DNA of 51,054 nucleotides from Akkermansia sp. (GCA_017399165.1 JAFQEF010000127.1:1-51054), one strand, 5' to 3'; shown: positions 6,472 through 15,773, counted from the stretch's first letter. The notes: generated by a model from the sequence alone, not told the origin. Translations and numbers: made by a program.

Positions 6472-8619
6472 TCACAACAAGCCCAAGTCCATCTGCTGCA
6501 CGTTGGGGTCCTCGGCAGGGCCTGCGGGCGGATGCAGTTCTGCCACAGGAGCATCGGTTGAGGCGGGGGTAGACTCTCCATCTGCAGCGGGGGTAGGCAT
6601 AATGGCCACCTCTGTCTCCTCTGCGGGAGGCGCTTCGGGGTCCGGGGCAACGGGCATAATGCGCGCCACACGCTCTACGGGGTTTTTGGTGACGATATTG
6701 CCGAGCACCTGGCGGCCTTTAACGCGTAGGTTACCAAAATCGTAAGGGATAGGGCGGCGCAGGCGTTTCAGCTGATTTTTGAGGTAAACATTCACCTGCA
6801 TATCAGCACTTTCCTCCTCCGTGCGGTGTACGGTAAAGAAGAAGATACGGCTGCCTTTGGTCCCCTGTGTCAGTTGGTATTCTTTGTCGCGGGTAAAACC
6901 ACCTAAATGGAAACGTTTGGCATAGGTGATGCCATCTTTACCATCTCGATAAATCATGTTGAACACCCAATCATCACCGGGGCGCAACACACGGATATCG
7001 AGCAACTTTTTACCGACATAGAATTTCTCCTGCACACGGCGTACCATCAGCACACCTTGGCTGTCAATAGTAAGAATATCGCTGAGGGTGGAGCATTTCT
7101 CCACCGCCTCGCCCTTGCGCACCCCATAGCCGGCAAAGCCCTCTTCATCAATATACAGAGTTTCATTCTCCACAGCGGCTTCGGCACGGGTCATGGAGTC
7201 AAAGGTGGTAATCTCCGTACGGCGGGGCCAGGCATCGCCATACTTTTTGCGCAGGTTTTCGAACCAGCGGATGGTGTAACGCGTAAGCTGAGCCAAGTGT
7301 TTGCGAGTTTGCTCAATTTCTGCCTCAAGCCCTGCAATGTGCTTCAAGGCATCGTGAATCTCATACTTGGCAATCTTTTTAATACGTATCTCAGTAAGGC
7401 GCACAATATCGTCGCGCGTTACGGGGCGCCAGAAATCCACCACAAACGGGGCTAAGCGCTCACCGATTTCCGTAATGGATTGCTCCCAGCTGTCGCTCTC
7501 CTCCAACACCTTATAGATGCGGTTTTCAATAAAGATTTTTTCCAGGCTGGCCAGCATCCAGCTTTCTTGCAGCTCACCCAAGCGCACCTCCAGCTCTTGG
7601 CGGAGCGTTTCTTTAGTGAAGTCCACATTATGTTTGAGGATTTCGCTCACACCCATAAACACGGGCTTGCGGTCCATAATCACCACGGCACGCGGGGATA
7701 TGCTCTTTTGGCAATCGGTAAAGGCGTAGAGGGCGTTGCAGGTTTTCTCCACATCTGCCCCGGCAGCCAAGTGAATCAAAATATCAGCCTCGGCAGCGGT
7801 ATTATCCTCAATGCGCGCCACCTTGAGCTTACCCTTCTCCATGGCTTTTTCGATACTCTCGATAAGGGAGTCTGTCGTGGTGCCATAGGGCACCTCGGTA
7901 ATACGGATAACGCGTTTGGACGAGGTATCCAACTTAGCCCGGCAGCGCAAACGGCTGTTACCCGTGCCATCATTATAGGCAGAAACATCCAACAAACCAC
8001 CGGTCTGAAAATCCGGGTAAAGAGCAAACTCCTCACCACGTAAATAATGAATGGCGGCCTCAATAATCTCATTGAAATTATGCGGCAGAATCAGGCAGTT
8101 CATGCCCACGGCAATACCCAAAGCACCCTGAGCCAACAGCAGCGGGAACTTAACAGGCAGCGCAATGGGCTCCTTGTTGCGGCCATCGTAACTGAGCTTC
8201 CACTCCGTCACTTTGGGGCTGTACACCACCTCCTTGGCAAAGGAGGAAAGACGCGCCTCAATATAACGGGCAGCAGCGGCTGAATCACCGGTAAGGATAT
8301 TACCCCAGTTACCTTGCGTATCAATAAGCAAGCCTTTTTGCCCCAATGTTACCAATGCACTACCGATGGAGGCATCGCCATGAGGGTGGTATTTCATGGT
8401 ATCACCCACAATGTTGGCCACCTTATTATAACGGCCATCATCCATGCGCTCCATAGAGTGCAGAATACGGCGTTGCACCGGCTTAAGGCCATCCACAATA
8501 TGGGGCACGGCGCGCTCCAAAATCACGTATGAGGCATACTCCAAATAGTAATCGCCGAACATTCGTTGAATCTTACTCTGATTCTCTTGAAGATAAATCG
8601 GTGTGCTCTCGGTACTCAT
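6472..8619 (-). CDS. parC: Type IIA DNA topoisomerase subunit A (topoisomerase IV ParC / GyrA-like)
   Basis: A 715-aa breakage-reunion subunit of a type II topoisomerase. The winged-helix region has GLKPVQRRILHSM at about residues 45-57 and the catalytic tyrosine lies in AARYIEAR near residue 118; the tower and coiled-coil segments follow. The C-terminal region is short and lacks a recognisable GyrA box, favouring ParC over GyrA, and ends in a Pro/Ala/Glu-rich tail of about 60 residues. The reading frame stays open far upstream, but the ATG at 8619 is fixed by the conserved N-terminus and a promoter just before it. The partner B subunit is not in the window, so the ParC/GyrA choice is provisional. 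Confidence 0.88.
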   Translation of the reverse strand: MSTESTPIYLQENQSKIQRMFGDYYLEYASYVILERAVPHIVDGLKPVQRRILHSMERMDDGRYNKVANIVGDTMKYHPHGDASIGSALVTLGQKGLLIDTQGNWGNILTGDSAAAARYIEARLSSFAKEVVYSPKVTEWKLSYDGRNKEPIALPVKFPLLLAQGALGIAVGMNCLILPHNFNEIIEAAIHYLRGEEFALYPDFQTGGLLDVSAYNDGTGNSRLRCRAKLDTSSKRVIRITEVPYGTTTDSLIESIEKAMEKGKLKVARIEDNTAAEADILIHLAAGADVEKTCNALYAFTDCQKSISPRAVVIMDRKPVFMGVSEILKHNVDFTKETLRQELEVRLGELQESWMLASLEKIFIENRIYKVLEESDSWEQSITEIGERLAPFVVDFWRPVTRDDIVRLTEIRIKKIAKYEIHDALKHIAGLEAEIEQTRKHLAQLTRYTIRWFENLRKKYGDAWPRRTEITTFDSMTRAEAAVENETLYIDEEGFAGYGVRKGEAVEKCSTLSDILTIDSQGVLMVRRVQEKFYVGKKLLDIRVLRPGDDWVFNMIYRDGKDGITYAKRFHLGGFTRDKEYQLTQGTKGSRIFFFTVHRTEEESADMQVNVYLKNQLKRLRRPIPYDFGNLRVKGRQVLGNIVTKNPVERVARIMPVAPDPEAPPAEETEVAIMPTPAADGESTPASTDAPVAELHPPAGPAEDPNVQQMDLGLL

Positions 8620-8632
8620 ACGCTCTCGTGGG

Positions 8633-8661
8633 ATTATATCAGATTGAGGATTCGGGTTCAA
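8633..8661 (-). promoter_or_regulatory. Promoter of the topoisomerase A gene
   Basis: Read on the minus strand: TTGAAC (8661-8656), 17-bp spacer, TATAAT (8638-8633), then 13 nt to the ATG at 8619. The predicted leader is about 6 nt. Confidence 0.75.
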
Positions 8662-8700
8662 GCGCAAATCACAAATTACGGGGTAATTTATGGAATAAGC

Positions 8701-8727
8701 TTGACAATAACCATTCTTTACTATAAT
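8701..8727 (+). promoter_or_regulatory. Promoter of obg
   Basis: TTGACA (8701-8706), 15-bp spacer, TATAAT (8722-8727), then 9 nt to the ATG at 8737. Both hexamers are consensus; the spacer is short. It sits back to back with the topoisomerase promoter in a 117-bp divergent region. Confidence 0.72.
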
Positions 8728-8736
8728 GTTGCGCGC

Positions 8737-9774
8737 ATGTTCGTAGACAACATTCGCATATTTGCCAAAGCAGGCAAAGGAGGAAATGGTTTGGCCAGTT
8801 TCCGTCGTGAGAAATTCGTACCGCGTGGCGGCCCCGATGGCGGCGACGGCGGTGACGGCGGCAGCGTCATTCTTGAGGTAAGCACCGGCACGAATGATCT
8901 GCGCAATTATTTCTATGACCCCAAACTGATTGCCACAGATGGCATGCCCGGCATGCATGCTCGCAAACACGGGCGAGACGGCAAAACAGTCATCGGTAAA
9001 GTGCCCCCCGGCACCATTGTATACCGCAGCAACGCCAGCACCATGCAAGAGGCCACTTGGCTGGAGCGTGAGGGCGATGGCATTGAGCTGGAGCAAATTG
9101 CAGACCTTACCGAGCCCGGTGAGCGTTTCGTGCTCTGCCAGGGTGGTAAGGGTGGCCGCGGTAACTGGCACTTCCGCACCGCAACGGATCAAGCCCCGCT
9201 GAAATTCGAGTACGGCACAGAGGCCGAGAGCGGCGTCTTTTTCTTTGAGCTGCGCCGCATAGCAGACGCCGGTTTGGTGGGCTACCCCAACGCCGGCAAG
9301 AGCACCCTGTTGGGCGCAATCTCCCGCGCCACCCCCAAGGTGGCCAGTTATCCTTTCACCACTCTGCAACCCATTGTAGGTGTAGTAGAGTTTGAGGATT
9401 TCAGCCGTTGCGTGGTGGCCGATATACCGGGTATCATTGAAGGCGCCTCCGAGAACCGCGGGCTGGGGCATGAGTTCTTGCGCCACATCATGCGCTGCCA
9501 AGTGCTGCTGTTTGTGGTAGACATGACCGGCTTGGAGCACGACCCCATTGAGGCCATACAAACCCTGCGCAAAGAGATTAAACTCTATTCTGAGGAGCTT
9601 GCAGAGCGAGATTGGATTATCTTGGCCAACAAGATGGACGACCCCACCGCCGTGGAGAATCTGGAGATACTGCGCCAGCGTTTCCCCAAAGTGGAGATTC
9701 TGCCCATATCTGCCGCCATGGGGGATGGTATCCCTGCGCTCAAGGAGCGGCTTAAAGACATGCTCAAAAAATAA
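8737..9774 (+). CDS. obg: GTPase Obg/CgtA
   Basis: A 345-aa Obg-family GTPase, acting in 50S ribosome assembly and stress control. The glycine-rich Obg domain (GKGGNGLASFRREKFVPRGG, residues 13-32, then GGDGGDGG) is followed by the G domain: GYPNAGKS at 182-189, DIPG at 229-232, NKMD at 298-301 and an SAA motif near the end. It lacks the optional C-terminal OCT domain. A 57-codon in-frame extension upstream is rejected because it would overlap the TTGACA/TATAAT promoter and the divergent topoisomerase gene; the ATG at 8737 matches the conserved N-terminus. The stop overlaps the next start by one base (TAATG). Confidence 0.96.
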   Translation: MFVDNIRIFAKAGKGGNGLASFRREKFVPRGGPDGGDGGDGGSVILEVSTGTNDLRNYFYDPKLIATDGMPGMHARKHGRDGKTVIGKVPPGTIVYRSNASTMQEATWLEREGDGIELEQIADLTEPGERFVLCQGGKGGRGNWHFRTATDQAPLKFEYGTEAESGVFFFELRRIADAGLVGYPNAGKSTLLGAISRATPKVASYPFTTLQPIVGVVEFEDFSRCVVADIPGIIEGASENRGLGHEFLRHIMRCQVLLFVVDMTGLEHDPIEAIQTLRKEIKLYSEELAERDWIILANKMDDPTAVENLEILRQRFPKVEILPISAAMGDGIPALKERLKDMLKK

Positions 9775-10529
9775 TGCGCATAGCCGTACTTTCAGATATT
9801 CACGCCAACATTGAGGCACTTGAAGCCGTGTTGGCGGATGCCCGTGCGCATTCCGCGGAGCACTACCTCTGCCTGGGTGACACCATTGGCTTCAACGGAG
9901 ACCCCGCAGCCTGCGCAGATAAAGCCATGCAGCTTTTCAGAGCATGTGTGCGGGGTAACCATGAGCAAGCATTATTGCAGCGCGGGCTCTTTGGCGTGCC
10001 GCTGTACACAGCCATGATGGACCGCACCGCCGCCATGCTCTCTGCAGAGCATTTGGCCTACATACGCGCCCTGCCCTTGCGGGTGGAGTGGCAAGGCATT
10101 ACCCTGGTGCATGCCTCCCCCCTGCAAGAGGATACTTGGCAGAGAGTCGGCAACATACCGGCAGCCCGCAAAGCCTTTGGAGCCTTTAGCGGGCAGTTAT
10201 GTTTTTTCGGGCACACGCACCGAGCCGGCATCTTCAAGCAGACAGAGGACAGCGTATCCATCATCCCGGCAGTATACAATGAAGCGAACACCTGCCAACT
10301 TGAGCTTGAGCCCGGTAGCCGTTACCTCATTAACCCCGGCTCCGTGGGCCAACCGCGAGACTTTAATTGGAAAGCCGCATACGCCCTGCTCGATACCGAC
10401 ACCGCCACCCTCACCCTACGCCGTGTAGAGTATGATGTAAACGCAGCTGCTGCAAAAATACACCACACCGGCCTGCCGGATTCTTTTGCAGCAGCCCTCA
10501 GAAAAGGCATTACCCCAACAGGGGATTAA
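9774..10529 (+). CDS. Metallophosphoesterase (YfcE/calcineurin-like)
   Basis: A 251-aa calcineurin-like phosphoesterase with the full di-metal motif set: LSDIHANIEALEAVL (residues 6-20), CLGDTIGFNGDP (about 33-44), RGNHEQ (about 60-65), LVHASP and FFGHTHRAG (GHTH). There is no signal peptide, so it should be cytoplasmic. Members of this group hydrolyse phosphodiesters or phosphomonoesters, and some act on dinucleoside polyphosphates; the substrate here is unknown. Its ATG shares a base with the obg stop codon, so the two genes are coupled. Confidence 0.88.
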   Translation: MRIAVLSDIHANIEALEAVLADARAHSAEHYLCLGDTIGFNGDPAACADKAMQLFRACVRGNHEQALLQRGLFGVPLYTAMMDRTAAMLSAEHLAYIRALPLRVEWQGITLVHASPLQEDTWQRVGNIPAARKAFGAFSGQLCFFGHTHRAGIFKQTEDSVSIIPAVYNEANTCQLELEPGSRYLINPGSVGQPRDFNWKAAYALLDTDTATLTLRRVEYDVNAAAAKIHHTGLPDSFAAALRKGITPTGD

Positions 10530-10543
10530 CAACCCACACCACC

Positions 10544-11302
10544 ATGAAAACGCGTAATATTGTAACAATTTTTGCCGCAGCCTGTTTACTTTGCAGCTGC
10601 GGCATCTCCCCCCACATTGGTGGTTTCATGAGTGATATCGGCGTAAAAGAAGCATTCAACACCAGCCACACACCATTTACGCCACCTGCAAAAGAGCCTC
10701 AAATCGTAGCGATTCCAGTAGGGCATAAAATACCAGAGCCCCCGACCGCTCATGATTTACGCATCTATAAGTTGGGGGATTTGTATTACATGGAGCTGTA
10801 TTTTCAGTATACCCAAATACGCACCGGCTTGGCACGGTCTTGGAGCTTCGGGCATGGTGGCAGCGATGTGATACTGGAAGTAGCAGACCCCGAAACAGCA
10901 GATTTAAGCCAAGTACCCGTGGAGGGGCATATGGTGTTAATGAGCAAAGAAGATGTTAAGAACTGCCTGCAAATTGATATACCCGAGGTACCGAGAAATG
11001 CTCAAAAGCTCATCCCCGTCAATCAATTCGATTTCAGCAAGGCAACACGTTGCAAACCGAATCCCCGCACATACACGGATAATGGCCAAGAGAAGCTTTT
11101 ATCCATTCACTCCTATTTCCCGGAAATACCGAAAAAACGTGCAGCCTATCACTATGTTTTAGAGCCTATCTCCTGGCCGTTGCAAGCCGTAGAGCATCTG
11201 CCGGAAATCGCCCTCATGATACCGCTCGCCATTATTCTACCCCCCTTTGCAGCAGTGAACCAAATACAACAGCAACAGGCTGTTGAAGACAGGCAAGACT
11301 AA
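10544..11302 (+). CDS. Putative lipoprotein of unknown function
   Basis: A 252-aa protein with a lipoprotein-type leader: basic start MKTRN, a hydrophobic stretch and LLCSC with the modifiable Cys near residue 19. The mature part is soluble and moderately charged; a short hydrophobic segment near residues 220-237 (IALMIPLAIILPPFAAV) could touch or span a membrane. No family was recognised. It follows the phosphoesterase gene by 14 nt, so it is probably the third gene of the obg operon. It faces a convergent gene at 11348, with no strong terminator between them. Confidence 0.7.
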   Translation: MKTRNIVTIFAAACLLCSCGISPHIGGFMSDIGVKEAFNTSHTPFTPPAKEPQIVAIPVGHKIPEPPTAHDLRIYKLGDLYYMELYFQYTQIRTGLARSWSFGHGGSDVILEVADPETADLSQVPVEGHMVLMSKEDVKNCLQIDIPEVPRNAQKLIPVNQFDFSKATRCKPNPRTYTDNGQEKLLSIHSYFPEIPKKRAAYHYVLEPISWPLQAVEHLPEIALMIPLAIILPPFAAVNQIQQQQAVEDRQD

Positions 11303-11347
11303 AAAGCAGCCGCGGCGGTTCATTTATCAAGCTCTAAGTACACGTAT

Positions 11348-11824
11348 TCAGCTTTCCCCCGGTGGGAGCATAAAGAGGAGGCGGTCCAGCCCGTGGGTGT
11401 TCACCTCCTGCCACAAAGCCTTTTCAAGAGAAGAGACACGGGCAGCACGCTCCTCATCCGAGAGGAGAGAGGCATGCTCATCCCCCAGATTTTCCACCAA
11501 ACTTTGCTCCGCCATACGATTGACCAGCTCTGCCCAGAAGGTGGAATCGCGGTAATCCTCCAGCATGTCGGAGTAAAAAGCCTCATCCACATATGGGCGT
11601 TTGAAGAACCAGTAACCGCAATCGGGGTTAAGCTCCATGTGGCGTGCAATGGAGGGCACATGGTGGGCAGCCTTGAGAATATTGACGCAAAGCTTATGCC
11701 AAGCCTGCACCTGCGGGTCATCCATATCTGCCTGCATCTGGCCGAACATGGAGAGCACCATGGCACTCATCTCTGCCAAGTGCCTCATGTCAGACTCCGT
11801 AAGCTCTAAGTCCCTTATGCCCAT
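11348..11824 (-). CDS. Conserved-looking cytoplasmic protein, unknown function
   Basis: A 158-aa, acidic, mostly helical protein with no signal peptide, membrane segment or recognised domain. Notable residues are Trp/Cys-rich segments (AWHKLCVN, NPDCGYWFFKRPYVDEAFY at about residues 66-84). It starts 15 nt after the SufT stop, in the same direction as metG and sufT, so it is likely the third gene of that operon. A role linked to Fe-S assembly is possible only by association. Confidence 0.72.
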   Translation of the reverse strand: MGIRDLELTESDMRHLAEMSAMVLSMFGQMQADMDDPQVQAWHKLCVNILKAAHHVPSIARHMELNPDCGYWFFKRPYVDEAFYSDMLEDYRDSTFWAELVNRMAEQSLVENLGDEHASLLSDEERAARVSSLEKALWQEVNTHGLDRLLFMLPPGES

Positions 11825-11839
11825 GAGAGTACGTCAAAA

Positions 11840-12382
11840 TCAGATAAGGCCCAGCTGCATGCGGGCTTCCTCCGTCATCATATTCTGACTCCACGGCGGG
11901 TCCCACACAAACTCCACATTAACATCTGCCACGCCCTCCAGCGCGTAGATACCGGCCTCTGCCTCAGCCATAATATGGGGGCCCATGGTACAACCGGGGG
12001 CAGTCAGCGTCATCATCACATGCACATACGCACCTTTCTCCGGCTGGGGCACCACCTCCACCTCATACACCAGGCCAAGGTTAACGATATCCACGGGAAT
12101 CTCGGGGTCATACACATTGCCGAGCACCTTCCAAACGCGCTCTTCCAGGGTAAGGTCGCCCATATCCTCCAGCGGTTTAGGCTCCTCGGGGGGGATAATA
12201 CCGCCACGGGCCGCCTCTGCCTTGGTAATACGCACCAAGCCGATATCCGTAGCAGCCGTGATAGAGTTACCCAGCATTTGCGTAATGTAAATGCGTGAGC
12301 CCTCGGGCAGAATGACGGCATTGCCGGCGGGCACTTGCACACCGGCAATTTCTGCTTCTGTTATAACCTCCTGATTAAACAT
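11840..12382 (-). CDS. sufT: SufT-like Fe-S cluster assembly protein (MIP18/DUF59 family)
   Basis: A 180-aa protein with the two-part SufT architecture. The N-terminal half has the family pattern of a VPAGNAVILPEGSRIYITQMLG segment (about residues 17-38); the C-terminal MIP18 (DUF59) domain carries VWKVLGNVYDPEIPVDIVNLGLVY and LTAPGCTMGP with its conserved Cys, ending in EFVWDPPWSQNMMTEEAR. SufT proteins help mature Fe-S enzymes. I chose the ATG at 12382, 25 nt after the metG stop, over an upstream TTG at 12400 because the conserved sequence starts just after it. No other suf gene is nearby. Confidence 0.85.
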   Translation of the reverse strand: MFNQEVITEAEIAGVQVPAGNAVILPEGSRIYITQMLGNSITAATDIGLVRITKAEAARGGIIPPEEPKPLEDMGDLTLEERVWKVLGNVYDPEIPVDIVNLGLVYEVEVVPQPEKGAYVHVMMTLTAPGCTMGPHIMAEAEAGIYALEGVADVNVEFVWDPPWSQNMMTEEARMQLGLI

Positions 12383-12407
12383 AAACGCCGTTATTAGCAA
12401 TCAAAAA

Positions 12408-14042
12408 TCACTGTTGCTGAGCAGCGGCAGCCTTGCGGGCGGCTTTGGCAGCGGCTTTAGCAGCTTTTTCTGCCATTTTCTGCTTTTCTTCCTCAGAAAG
12501 AATGCGGGGGAACACGGGGGAGGGAGCCTGCACGGTGTGCCCATTCTTGAGAATACCCCAAGTAAGAGTCTGCGGGGTGAGGGCAGAGGCATCCACCTGC
12601 AATTGGCTGAGAATGCGGGCTGAGGCATCCGGCAGCACGCAGCCGAGCAAGTAGCCGATGTGGGCGCAGCTCTCCAGCAGGTGAGCAAGCACACTTTGCA
12701 GCTCAGCCAAACGCGTTTCATCCTTAGCCAACATGAAGGGTTGAGTTTTCTCAATGAAGGCATTGCACTGCCCCACATGAGCATTAAGCACGGCGAGAGC
12801 CTCTGAGGTACTGTAGTTGTTCATGTGCTCGGCAAAGCGGGCCTCGGTATCCGCAAGGCTTTGGCGCAAAGCAACGGAGAGCTCGTCATCTGCCGGGGTG
12901 TCAGCCATCGTTACCACGCCACCAAGGTAGCGCACGCACATATTGAGGGAGCGGTTGCAGAGGTTGCCCACATCGTTAGCAAGCTCTGTGTTGTAAATCA
13001 TCTTAAGGCGCTCGGGGTCATAGTCGCTGTCGTAGCCAACCTTGGTATCTCGCACCAAGTAGTAGCGCACGGCCTCTGCGCCGAAAACGTTGCACAGGTC
13101 GTTGGGGTCCACAATGTTACCGAGGGACTTAGACATCTTCTCGCCCTTAATGTTGAGCCAACCGTGTACCAACAGGCGCGGCATCTCATCATCCGTAAAG
13201 CCCATGGCATGCAACATGCACAGCCAATAAATGCCGTGAGCCGGCACCAAAATATCCTTGCCTATTACCTCACATGCGGCAGGCCACAACTTGCTGAAAT
13301 CCGGCAAGGTGGAGTCGCCCTCTGCAAGATACCCCGCAAAGGAAATGTAGTTGATGAGCGCGTCAAACCACACGTAGGTTACAAAATCCGGGTCAAACGG
13401 CAGGGGTATACCCCAACTCAAGCGATCCTTGGGGCGAGAAATGCACAAGTCATTCGTGGCACGCTCTATAGCCATCAGCAGATCTTGGCGGCGGAACTCC
13501 GGCTGCACACAGTCAGGGTGCGTGGTCACAAACTCCTTGAGCCAGCCGATATGGGCCGTGAGGTTGAAGTACCAGTTCTCCTCCTCCAGCTCAATCACTT
13601 GCCCCCATTCGGGGCCGAAATTGCCGTCTTCGCCACGCTCCTTATCAGTCAGGAACTGCTCCTGACGCACGGAATAGAAACCTTTGTAAGCTTTTTTGTA
13701 CAGGCAACCCTTATCACGCAGGTTGGTCAAAATCTTTTGCACGCAAGCTTCATGGCGGGGGTCTGTGGTGGCCGCCCAACCGTCATATTGCAAGCCCAAA
13801 CGCTCCCACAAGGCAACGAAGCGCTTGGTCACGGTATCTGCATATTCCTGCGGGGAAATTCCGGCTTCCTCCGCCTTTTGCTGCACCTTCTGCCCGTGCT
13901 GGTCTACACCGGTAAGAAAATACGTGGGTTCTCCGCACATTCGGTGCCAACGAGCCAATACGTCCGCCAAGACTTTCTCATAAGCATGCCCGATGTGGGG
14001 GGATCCGTTCGTATAATCAATTGCTGTAGTAATGTAGAACAT
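12408..14042 (-). CDS. metG: Methionyl-tRNA synthetase
   Basis: A 544-aa class I aminoacyl-tRNA synthetase that charges tRNA-Met. The HIGH motif is PHIGH at residues 15-19 and the KMSKS loop is at 302-306; YVWFDALINY (about 223-232) and the anticodon-binding helices follow. The connective peptide lacks the Cys pairs of zinc-binding types. There is no C-terminal EMAP/OB dimerisation domain; instead the protein ends in an Ala/Lys-rich tail of about 28 residues (from EEEKQKMAEKAAKAAAKAA). It heads an operon with sufT and an unknown gene, from a promoter at 14052-14080. Confidence 0.96.
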   Translation of the reverse strand: MFYITTAIDYTNGSPHIGHAYEKVLADVLARWHRMCGEPTYFLTGVDQHGQKVQQKAEEAGISPQEYADTVTKRFVALWERLGLQYDGWAATTDPRHEACVQKILTNLRDKGCLYKKAYKGFYSVRQEQFLTDKERGEDGNFGPEWGQVIELEEENWYFNLTAHIGWLKEFVTTHPDCVQPEFRRQDLLMAIERATNDLCISRPKDRLSWGIPLPFDPDFVTYVWFDALINYISFAGYLAEGDSTLPDFSKLWPAACEVIGKDILVPAHGIYWLCMLHAMGFTDDEMPRLLVHGWLNIKGEKMSKSLGNIVDPNDLCNVFGAEAVRYYLVRDTKVGYDSDYDPERLKMIYNTELANDVGNLCNRSLNMCVRYLGGVVTMADTPADDELSVALRQSLADTEARFAEHMNNYSTSEALAVLNAHVGQCNAFIEKTQPFMLAKDETRLAELQSVLAHLLESCAHIGYLLGCVLPDASARILSQLQVDASALTPQTLTWGILKNGHTVQAPSPVFPRILSEEEKQKMAEKAAKAAAKAARKAAAAQQQ

Positions 14043-14051
14043 AGCGCGGCT

Positions 14052-14080
14052 ATTGTACTACCGCCACGCCCGCGTTTCAA
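14052..14080 (-). promoter_or_regulatory. Promoter of metG-sufT
   Basis: Minus strand: TTGAAA (14080-14075), 17-bp spacer, TACAAT (14057-14052), then 9 nt to the metG ATG at 14042. This predicts a near-leaderless mRNA with no room for a T-box or other leader control. Confidence 0.72.
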
Positions 14081-14192
14081 GGCAAAATACACCCACTGAC
14101 AGGAAAAAAGAATCGCCTGTTCCGTTATCATAAAAATTATCACCAAACAATCCTGCTAAGGTGATATGGGGTGCCCCCCCCCGCAGCCTGTT

Positions 14193-15677
14193 CTATTTTT
14201 TATCAGGGATATCTGCCACGGCTTTTTTGATGGCCTCGGCATACACGGAGTCAGCGTAATTTTTTTGTAAGGTTTTGGCAATATAGGAGGCATCGCTGTG
14301 GCGCTCCAATTCCTGCAAGGTGTAGGCAAGCAACATGGAGGCGCGTATTTTGTCACGCAGTGGGCCGTAATGTTCCGCAGCAAAGCGGTAGTATTTTTCG
14401 GCCTCCTGTTTTTGCCAGATTTCTCGGCAAAGTCCGGCATAGATTTCAGCAAAGAGCGGGCCAGAGGGGGTGCGTTTTTCTGCATCGACCACAGCTTTCA
14501 ATTTAGCCATATCCCCCTTATGTTGATTTACCGCCAAGCGCCAACGCACAAACGGGTTGTTTTTATCCGGTTGAATCCCCGTGCGCGGGAACGGGCGGTA
14601 AAGCGGGTCCCCCAGCACAATACACTGCCAAGAGACAGAGGGTGATGCCAGCAAGGCGGCCTCACCCACCGTTTTGCCGTCAAAGAGGTGGGCAAAGAAC
14701 AACCCGGCATTGAGGCTGGGCCCCAGATATGGCTCTGCCACATTGCCGGCAGTCACACACGCACCACGCTCCAGCAAGGCGGACACCCACGTGTTGCTGT
14801 CGTAAATGGAGGTAGCACTGAAAGAATGCAGGTGAAAAGCCACAGCCCCCGGTGCAAACTTAAACCCACTTTTGGAGGCTTTGCGGAACGGGCCATCGGG
14901 CGGATTGGTATACCACCCGCAGTAGCAAGCAACATCTGCCATCAACGGATAATCCTTGGCAATAGTTGATTTGGATTTCTCGTAAAAAAGCGGCATGCAT
15001 CCCTTCAGGCAAATGTCTGCCACACGTTCCATCATGGCATCTCCCTCCTTGTAGGGGCCGCCGTTATCCACCACGGTCCACCCCCACAAACCGGTGCGCT
15101 CTGCCTCCAAGGGGTCATCAATCATGCGGTTAATGCATGCCTCATTGGGGCCGTCAATGCGGCACACGCTCATTAAAACTTGTCGCTCATGACGAGCCGG
15201 CAAGCTCACTTTGCCGAAATACGGGTTCTGCCCCAGCGAGGCGAGGGGGTATTCAGCCCCCAGCAGCATCAGCTCAGAGTCCAACGCGGCAGAGTTCACC
15301 TGCAGCCCGCCGGCAGCGGGCTTTCCCTTGGGGGTATCCTCTTTAATACGCAGGGGTATATCCGGCATCAACACCATGGCTTTAATCTTTGTGCCCCTAC
15401 CCTGCGGCCCGGCAGAAAAAACAAGCCCGCGCTCCCTCGCCAACACTAACAGCGGAAACTTGATATTCATATCATACTGAGCACGTGTAACATCCCCACG
15501 TTTCACCCCATACAAAGGCAAGCGATTATTCACGGGAATGCGCCGCCCGGCACAATACCGGGCCATGGCCTGTTTACTCAATGCGCTTTCTGCATTATAC
15601 ACCACGACAACCTCGCCCGGTTCCAAAGCAAGCACCACACTGCACAGCAAAAATAGTAAACTCAGTATTTTCTGCAT
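14193..15677 (-). CDS. TIGR03790-family exported protein
   Basis: A 494-aa protein with a signal peptide (MQKILSLLFLLCSVVLA, cleavage near residue 17-18). From EVVVVYNAESALSKQAMARYCAGRRIPVNNRL onward it follows the TIGR03790 pattern found in Verrucomicrobia, Planctomycetes and deltaproteobacteria; further blocks are LVLARERGL, DSELMLLG, RIDGPNEACINRMIDD and ALLERGACVTAGNVAEPYLG. The last ~100 residues look TPR-like. The function of the family is not established. It is a single-gene unit, with its promoter back to back with that of the NhaC-like gene. Confidence 0.82.
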   Translation of the reverse strand: MQKILSLLFLLCSVVLALEPGEVVVVYNAESALSKQAMARYCAGRRIPVNNRLPLYGVKRGDVTRAQYDMNIKFPLLVLARERGLVFSAGPQGRGTKIKAMVLMPDIPLRIKEDTPKGKPAAGGLQVNSAALDSELMLLGAEYPLASLGQNPYFGKVSLPARHERQVLMSVCRIDGPNEACINRMIDDPLEAERTGLWGWTVVDNGGPYKEGDAMMERVADICLKGCMPLFYEKSKSTIAKDYPLMADVACYCGWYTNPPDGPFRKASKSGFKFAPGAVAFHLHSFSATSIYDSNTWVSALLERGACVTAGNVAEPYLGPSLNAGLFFAHLFDGKTVGEAALLASPSVSWQCIVLGDPLYRPFPRTGIQPDKNNPFVRWRLAVNQHKGDMAKLKAVVDAEKRTPSGPLFAEIYAGLCREIWQKQEAEKYYRFAAEHYGPLRDKIRASMLLAYTLQELERHSDASYIAKTLQKNYADSVYAEAIKKAVADIPDKK

Positions 15678-15686
15678 CTCGACCGT

Positions 15687-15715
15687 ATTTTATTATTTAT
15701 GCCCTGCTCTGTCAA
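15687..15715 (-). promoter_or_regulatory. Promoter of the TIGR03790 gene
   Basis: Minus strand: TTGACA (15715-15710), 17-bp spacer, TAAAAT (15692-15687), 9 nt to the ATG at 15677. Confidence 0.78.
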
Positions 15716-15738
15716 ATGAAAATCTGAGGCAATATCTC

Positions 15739-15767
15739 TTTACGAGCCCCGTGGTTCATGCTAAAAT
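15739..15767 (+). promoter_or_regulatory. Promoter of the NhaC-type antiporter gene
   Basis: TTTACG (15739-15744), 17-bp spacer, TAAAAT (15762-15767), 6 nt to the ATG at 15774. Divergent from the preceding promoter, with 23 bp between the two -35 boxes. Confidence 0.7.
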
Positions 15768-15773
15768 AGGGGC

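Noticed and set aside
8566..8736. A 57-codon extension of Obg
   Set aside because: It would overlap the divergent topoisomerase start and the TTGACA/TATAAT promoter; Obg proteins begin at the MFVDNIRI-type sequence.
8620..9819. A 400-codon open upstream extension of the topoisomerase A gene on the minus strand
   Set aside because: It is antisense to the well-conserved obg gene, has no family similarity, and the conserved topoisomerase start at 8619 has its own promoter.
11303..11347. Terminator between the convergent genes at 11302 and 11348
   Set aside because: GCCGCGG is palindromic next to a T run on one strand, but the stem has no proper loop.
12825..14099. A 424-codon open frame on the plus strand
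   Set aside because: It is the antisense shadow of metG, with no recognisable motifs; the high GC third position of metG keeps the opposite frame open.
14090..14160. Terminator after the TIGR03790 gene or before metG
   Set aside because: Only a weak 5-6-bp stem (AACAGG/CCTGTC) around an A/T-rich loop was seen; not enough to call.
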